DNA of 64,000 nucleotides from Hymenobacter citatus (GTDB lineage: Bacteria > Bacteroidota > Bacteroidia > Cytophagales > Hymenobacteraceae): NCBI RefSeq assembly GCF_014333615.1, contig NZ_JACSCY010000002.1, positions 310,001-374,000 of the forward strand. Reading direction: 5' to 3'. Positions within the stretch are counted from its first letter, which is position 1. Each line of letters opens with the position of its first letter. Below the pieces are notes generated by a model. That model did no database searches, was not told the origin of the DNA, and was given only the letters and a program-made list of their open reading frames with translations. Positions 60,070 to 64,000 of the stretch are shown here, one piece after another. Made by a program: the position numbers and the translations under genes.

Positions 60070-60309
60070 ATGCTGGTTGATTTACTGCTAGGTGGTCTAT
60101 GTGCCCTGATGTTCCTACCCCTTACCACGGGGTATTGCGCCTATAGCTACGGGCGTTCGTTCTGGCTGTGGTTTGCCCTGGGCTGCTTCCTTCCCATTGT
60201 TTCCTTCTTCGTGCTATTCGCTCTCATTGCTCGCCGCCAGCTCAACCCCGGCCAGCAGCTCGTCGACGAAGCCAAGCAAATCCTGGCACAAGCGGCGGTG
60301 AAGAAGTGA
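60070..60309 (+). CDS. Small two-span membrane protein, function unknown
   Basis: A 79-residue protein with two hydrophobic segments (about 3-22 and 29-52) and a basic, helical C-terminal tail (ARRQLNPGQQLVDEAKQILA). It resembles short conserved membrane proteins of Hymenobacter-type genomes but I cannot name the family. The ATG at 60070 was chosen; an in-frame GTG at 60037 would add 11 polar residues. It is divergent from the diadenylate cyclase-like gene, and a long inverted repeat begins directly after its stop. Confidence 0.65.
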   Translation: MLVDLLLGGLCALMFLPLTTGYCAYSYGRSFWLWFALGCFLPIVSFFVLFALIARRQLNPGQQLVDEAKQILAQAAVKK

Positions 60310-60312
60310 AAT

Positions 60313-60480
60313 GGTGAGATGGTGAAATAGTGAGTTTAAAAAAGGGTGTCATCCTGAGCTTGCGAAGGACCTTCTCACGTGAGAACGACAAACGTAACAA
60401 CGACTCGTTCTACGGGCATAAGGCCCTTCGCAAGCTCAGGATGACACCCTTTTTTAAACTCACTATTTCACCATCTCACC
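60313..60480. repeat. Perfect 56-bp inverted repeat enclosing a 98-bp palindromic element
   Basis: Bases 60313-60368 and 60425-60480 are exact reverse complements around a 56-nt loop. The inner part (60348-60445) is a standard GTCATCCTGAGC-type element; the outer part is GGTGAGATGGTGAAATAGTG plus TTTAAAAAAGGG. The right end (60463-60480) covers the stop codon and the last codons (GEMVK) of the flavoprotein gene, so the left arm carries a copy of that gene's 3' end. Likely a bidirectional terminator for the convergent pair; how the perfect extension arose is open. Confidence 0.9.
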
Positions 60481-61698
60481 ACTCAAAAACTCCCCTATCC
60501 CCCGTGCGGCCCAGGCGCCGGTGCTGAAGCAGCCTTGTAGCAGATAGCCGCCGGTGGGGGCTTCCCAGTCCAGCATCTCGCCGGCCACGAAGGTGCCGGG
60601 CTTATGGCGCAGCATCAGGTGCTCGTCTACGGCTTCCCAAGCCACACCCCCGGCGGTGCTGATGGCCTCGTCGAGCGGGCGCAAGCCGGTGACGGGTAAG
60701 GGTAGGGCAGTGAGCAGGGAAAAAAGGCCATCGGGAGTAGTAGGCAGCGGGCCGGCCGGGGCCAGCTCGCGTAGCAGGGTAGGCACGGGCGGCCCCAGGC
60801 GCAGTGTCTTGCTCAGAAACGAAGCCAACGACGCGCCGGCGGGCCGGCGAGCTAGGTGCTGGCGCAGCTGCGCATCGGGCAGGTCGGGTTTGAGGTGCAG
60901 GTGCAGCAGGGCCGGTTCACCGGTGGCTAGGGCGGCGCGCAGGTAGGAGGTGAGGGCGTACACGGGCGTGCCCTCCACGCCGTAGTCGGTGAGCAGCAGC
61001 TCGCCGCGCACCGTGTGGGTGCCGCAGCGCAGGGCAATGTTCTTGAGTGGCTGGCGCCCTACCTTCTCCCGAAAAAAAGCCGACCACGCCACCTCCGCCC
61101 CGCAGTTGGCCGGTGCAAAAGGCACGCACTCTACCCCGGCTGCCTGGAGCAGGGGTAGCCAGCGGCCATCGGAGCCGGTTTTGGCCCAACTGGCACCGCC
61201 CAGGGTCAGCAGGGTAGCAGCGGGCCGAATGACAAATTCCTCACCCGTCGCCTCGCGGCGCAGGCGGTGCGTGCCGGGCTCGGGACCAAAGCCCAGCCAG
61301 CGGTGGCGCGTGTGCAACTGCACGCCTAGTGCCCGCAGCCGGTCCAGCCAGGCCCGCAGCACGTGGGCGGGCTTGTGATTGGGGGTAGGAAACACGCGCC
61401 CGCTGGTGCCCACAAACGTATCGATGCCCAACTCGGCCAGCAGGCGGCGCAGGGCATCGGGCGAGAATTGGTGCAGATAGCGCGCAAACTCGGGGTGGCG
61501 CGCGCCGTAGCGGGCGGCAAAGGCGGCCGTTGGCTCGCTGTTGCTGAGGTTGAAGCCGCCGTGGCCGGCCACCAGAAACTTGCGCCCCACGGTGGCCTGC
61601 GCTTCGTAAAGAGCCACGGCGTGGCCGGCTTCGGCCAACTGCCAAGCGGCCAGCAGGCCGGCGGGGCCGCCCCCTATAATGGCAACGGTAGCGGGCAT
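60463..61698 (-). CDS. HI0933/YhiN-type NAD(P)/FAD-dependent oxidoreductase
   Basis: The 411-residue flavoprotein has an N-terminal FAD motif, VAIIGGGPAGLLAAWQLAEAGH (4-25), the motif GRKFLVAGHGGFNLSNSEP (about 38-56) that replaces the usual GKGRCN(L/V)TN of the family, and LLTLGGASWAKTGSDGRW, typical of the TIGR03862 (PP_4765-type) subgroup. The end, TGGYLLQGCFSTGAWAARGIGEFL, is the usual FAD-domain closing segment. Substrate is unknown for this group. Start at 61698 is chosen because it begins the FAD motif. It is convergent with the small membrane protein gene, and its stop lies inside a perfect inverted repeat. Confidence 0.88.
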   Translation of the reverse strand: MPATVAIIGGGPAGLLAAWQLAEAGHAVALYEAQATVGRKFLVAGHGGFNLSNSEPTAAFAARYGARHPEFARYLHQFSPDALRRLLAELGIDTFVGTSGRVFPTPNHKPAHVLRAWLDRLRALGVQLHTRHRWLGFGPEPGTHRLRREATGEEFVIRPAATLLTLGGASWAKTGSDGRWLPLLQAAGVECVPFAPANCGAEVAWSAFFREKVGRQPLKNIALRCGTHTVRGELLLTDYGVEGTPVYALTSYLRAALATGEPALLHLHLKPDLPDAQLRQHLARRPAGASLASFLSKTLRLGPPVPTLLRELAPAGPLPTTPDGLFSLLTALPLPVTGLRPLDEAISTAGGVAWEAVDEHLMLRHKPGTFVAGEMLDWEAPTGGYLLQGCFSTGAWAARGIGEFLSGEMVK

Positions 61699-61861
61699 GG
61701 GTACGGGTAACTTGTCAGAACTATCCGGGAGCAAGCCGGTTTACGGGTGCAAGATACGGTAGGCAGCAGGCTATATCGTGAGTGTACGCGAAATAGCGTA
61801 AGTTTCGGCTTTGCGGCCCCGATTGCCGTATAGGCAGCTACTGTTGGCTTTACTTTTCTGT

Positions 61862-63049
61862 ATGGGTTCATACACTATTCTGATTGGCTTAAGTATAGCC
61901 GTCATTCTTTCTTACCTGTTCAACCTGGCCGCCCGGGCCACCAAAATTCCGTCGGTGCTGATGTTGCTGCTCACAGGCATTGCCCTGAAGCAGGTAGCCG
62001 AGTACACCGATTTTGGACTGGGCATTCCGAAGGTCGTGCTGGAGATATTTGGCATTATCGGGCTGATTATGATTGTGCTGGAAGGCGCACTGGACCTCAA
62101 GCTCAGCCGCGACAAAGCCCCCCTGATCCGGCGCTCTTTTATTGCGGCGGCTATTATGCTGGTGGTGCAATCGGTGGCCATTGCCTGGCTGTTGCAGCTG
62201 TACGTGGGGGCGCCGTTTCAGAGCTGTCTGATTAATGCCGTGCCGCTGGCCGTGGTGAGTAGCGCGGTGGCCATTCCAAGCGTGGCTAGCCTAGTGGGTG
62301 AGAAACAGGAGTTTATCATCTACGAAAGCACGTTTTCTGACATCATCGGCATCTTGTTTTTCAACTTTGCCATTCAGGACAACTTCGCGCAGGGCGCCTC
62401 TATTCTCACCTTCTCGCGCGACGTTATTGCGGTGCTCATTGTGGCGGTGGTCAGCACGGCGGTACTCACGTTTCTGCTCTCGCGCATCACGCTGCACATC
62501 AAGTTCTTCCTGATCTTCGCCTTCCTGATTCTGCTCTACAGCCTGGCCAAGGAGTTGCACCTGTCGTCGCTGGTGCTGGTGCTGGCCTTTGGCCTGGCCG
62601 TCAACAATGCCGAGCTGTTCCTGAAGGGTAAGCTGCGCGAATGGTTTCACCCCGAGCGCCTGGCCAACGACCTGCACCAGTTCAAGAACATCACCGGCGA
62701 GTCGGCTTTTCTGATCCGGACGTTCTTTTTCCTTCTGTTCGGCTTTTCCATCAACCTCAACAGCATCATCAATATCACGCTGCTGGAGCAGGGCCTCCTC
62801 ATCGTAGCCATCCTCACCCTGATTCGCTACATCTTCCTGCGCTACGTAGCTAAAACTGACTTGATGCCAGAGCTTTTTATTGCACCCAAGGGACTGATTA
62901 CCATTCTGTTATTCTATAGTATTCCGCCCCAGCACTTCATTGGCGAAGTCAGCGAAAGTATCCTGTTCGTCGTTATCCTCCTCACTGGTGTGCTGATGAT
63001 GGTTGGGCTGCTGATTACGCCCAAACAGCCGGAGCTAGGAGAATATTGA
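61862..63049 (+). CDS. Cation:proton antiporter (CPA family)
   Basis: A 395-residue membrane protein with about 12 hydrophobic segments and no C-terminal regulatory domain. The family pattern is clear: RATKIPSVLMLLLTGIALKQ near the N-terminus, GLIMIVLEGALDLKL, VAIPSVASLVGEKQEFIIYESTFSDIIGILFFN (ion-site region), and FFLLFGFSINL. It likely exchanges Na+ or K+ for protons across the inner membrane for pH or ion homeostasis. The ATG at 61862 was chosen; an in-frame TTG at 61811 extends upstream only by a basic/hydrophobic stretch of no similarity. A divergent promoter region with the flavoprotein lies upstream. A 100-bp palindrome follows the stop. Confidence 0.88.
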   Translation: MGSYTILIGLSIAVILSYLFNLAARATKIPSVLMLLLTGIALKQVAEYTDFGLGIPKVVLEIFGIIGLIMIVLEGALDLKLSRDKAPLIRRSFIAAAIMLVVQSVAIAWLLQLYVGAPFQSCLINAVPLAVVSSAVAIPSVASLVGEKQEFIIYESTFSDIIGILFFNFAIQDNFAQGASILTFSRDVIAVLIVAVVSTAVLTFLLSRITLHIKFFLIFAFLILLYSLAKELHLSSLVLVLAFGLAVNNAELFLKGKLREWFHPERLANDLHQFKNITGESAFLIRTFFFLLFGFSINLNSIINITLLEQGLLIVAILTLIRYIFLRYVAKTDLMPELFIAPKGLITILLFYSIPPQHFIGEVSESILFVVILLTGVLMMVGLLITPKQPELGEY

Positions 63050-63078
63050 ATGGTGAAGTTGTGAATAGAAATACGCGT

Positions 63079-63178
63079 GTCATCCTGAGCGCAGCGAAGG
63101 ACCTTATGACGTGAGAACGAATAGCGTGGCAACGACTTGTTCTGGCGTGATAAGGTCCTTCACTGCGCTCAGGATGAC
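63079..63178. repeat. 100-bp palindromic repeat (GTCATCCTGAGC subtype)
   Basis: Starts GTCATCCTGAGCGCAGCGAAG and ends with the complement CTTCACTGCGCTCAGGATGAC, with a single mismatch in the arms. It lies between the convergent antiporter and chloride-channel genes. The flanks show the same TGGTGA/TCACCA pattern as the repeat at 60313. Likely a bidirectional transcription end. Confidence 0.85.
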
Positions 63179-63223
63179 AGCATTTTTTTAACTCACCATT
63201 TCACCATCTCATTATCTCACCAC

Positions 63224-64000
63224 TCAGTCCACCTCGCGGAGGAGCTGGCGGCGGTAGCCGGCCAGGATGGAGGCGCGCAGGATGAAGCCCATGTAGCGGC
63301 CCTCGGAGCTGAGTACGGGGAGGGCGTAGGCGTCGTGGTCTTCCAGCAGGTGCAGCGTGTCGAGGATGCTGTCGGAGGCGTGGATGATGGCGGCGGGGTC
63401 GCGCATCAGCTCGTGCACGTGGGTGGTGGTGTAGTGCTCGTCGTCGAAAAGGGCGTCGCGCACCGAATCGAGCGACACCACGCCGAGCAGGTGGTTGTCT
63501 TTGTCGAGCACCGGAAAGATGTTGCGGGTGGCGTGGCGGAACACGTTCACCAGCTCGCCCAGGGTATCGTCGGGGTGCACGGGGATAAAGTCGGTTTGCA
63601 AGAGGGCGCGCAGGTCCAGTTGCGAGAGCAGGCCCCGGTCGCGGTCTTGGTGCATCACCACGCCCTGCTTTACCAGCTTACGCGTGTATACGGAGTAGGG
63701 CTCGAAGTACTTGGCTACCAGGTAGGAGCATGAGGTCACCACCATCAACGGCACAAACAGCGCGTAGCCACCCGTGATTTCAGCAATGAGGAAGATGGCC
63801 GAGAGGGGAGCGTGCACTACCCCGGCCAGCATACCGGCCATGCCCAAGGCAATGAAGTGCACCTCCGGTACCGGGTGCACGCCGCTCATGTTCAGGAAGC
63901 GGGCGTATACGAAGCCTGCCATAGCGCCCACAAACAGCGAGGAACCGAACATGCCCCCGTTGCCGCCTGCCCCGAAGGTGAAGGTGGTAGCGAATACCTT
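63224..64000 (-). CDS. ClC-family chloride channel/transporter, C-terminal part with two CBS domains (partial)
   Basis: The reading frame is open to the window edge, so the N-terminal half lies beyond base 64000. The visible part starts with KVFATTFTFGAGGNGGMFGS, continues with SLFVGA (the ClC filter region G.F.PSLF.GA), then three hydrophobic segments to about residue 90 of the fragment. Two CBS domains follow: LLQTDFIPVHPDDTLGELVNVF ... IFPVLDKDNHLLGVVSLDSV, then HASDSILDTLHLLEDHDAYA ... LPVLSSEGRYMGFILRASIL. It carries chloride (channel or Cl-/H+ exchange); the CBS pair probably senses nucleotides. The Pro of the filter motif is Ser here (GSSLF). Convergent with the antiporter gene. Confidence 0.9.
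   Translation of the reverse strand, partial: KVFATTFTFGAGGNGGMFGSSLFVGAMAGFVYARFLNMSGVHPVPEVHFIALGMAGMLAGVVHAPLSAIFLIAEITGGYALFVPLMVVTSCSYLVAKYFEPYSVYTRKLVKQGVVMHQDRDRGLLSQLDLRALLQTDFIPVHPDDTLGELVNVFRHATRNIFPVLDKDNHLLGVVSLDSVRDALFDDEHYTTTHVHELMRDPAAIIHASDSILDTLHLLEDHDAYALPVLSSEGRYMGFILRASILAGYRRQLLREVD

Overview
The window is typical of a high-GC Bacteroidota genome, most likely Hymenobacter or a close Cytophagales relative. The evidence is one SusC/SusD pair, a type IX secretion (T9SS) C-terminal domain on a xylanase, starts without Shine-Dalgarno sequences but with C/T-rich leaders, and intergenic ~100-bp palindromes of the 'GTCATCCTGAGC' type. The assignment is an inference from gene content; no rRNA or tRNA gene is present.

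Layout. (1) 1-6828: the tail of a sensor histidine kinase, a small membrane protein and a complete RND efflux set (adaptor, pump, outer-membrane factor). A triple 11-bp direct repeat at 170-202 is a plausible response-regulator site. (2) 7014-54159: a ~47-kb polysaccharide utilization locus for a decorated glucurono(arabino)xylan. A divergent LacI-type regulator carrying an IS1-transposase-like zinc ribbon faces uxuA, a GH67 alpha-glucuronidase, an SDR (probable fructuronate reductase), susC and susD; this run ends at a strong terminator (17935-17971). Next come an acetylesterase, a GH3 beta-xylosidase and a T9SS-tagged GH10 xylanase, then xylB-xylA behind a perfect 32-bp palindrome that shares its core with the site in front of uxuA. 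The rest is a long co-directional series of GH10, GH115, GH127/146, six GH43 enzymes, GH8, GH31, a second GH67, a double CE1 esterase and GH95. (3) 54249-57668: a minus-strand trio of a multi-spanning HTTM-like membrane protein, a small twin-arginine protein and a GMC oxidoreductase with a Cys cluster. (4) 57837-64000: DUF4112 protein, a DisA-type diadenylate cyclase-like protein with an unrecognised N-terminal region, a small membrane protein, an HI0933-type flavoprotein, a cation:proton antiporter and the C-terminal part of a ClC chloride channel.

How the locus works (inference from families). The surface GH10 cuts xylan, SusCD imports the oligosaccharides, and periplasmic GH67, GH115, GH43, GH127/146, GH31, GH95 and esterases strip side groups. 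GH8, GH10 and GH3 then reduce the chains to xylose, which XylA and XylB feed into the pentose phosphate pathway. Released glucuronate would pass through fructuronate and mannonate (SDR, UxuA) to 2-keto-3-deoxygluconate. The matching palindromes suggest that the LacI-type regulator coordinates uronate/import and xylose catabolism. No hybrid two-component regulator, uxaC, kdgK or sugar permease is encoded here.

The points most worth following up are the zinc-ribbon/LacI fusion and its palindromic operators, the Cys-cluster GMC/Tat/HTTM trio, the diadenylate cyclase-like protein with a non-canonical RHR motif, and the families of intergenic inverted repeats.
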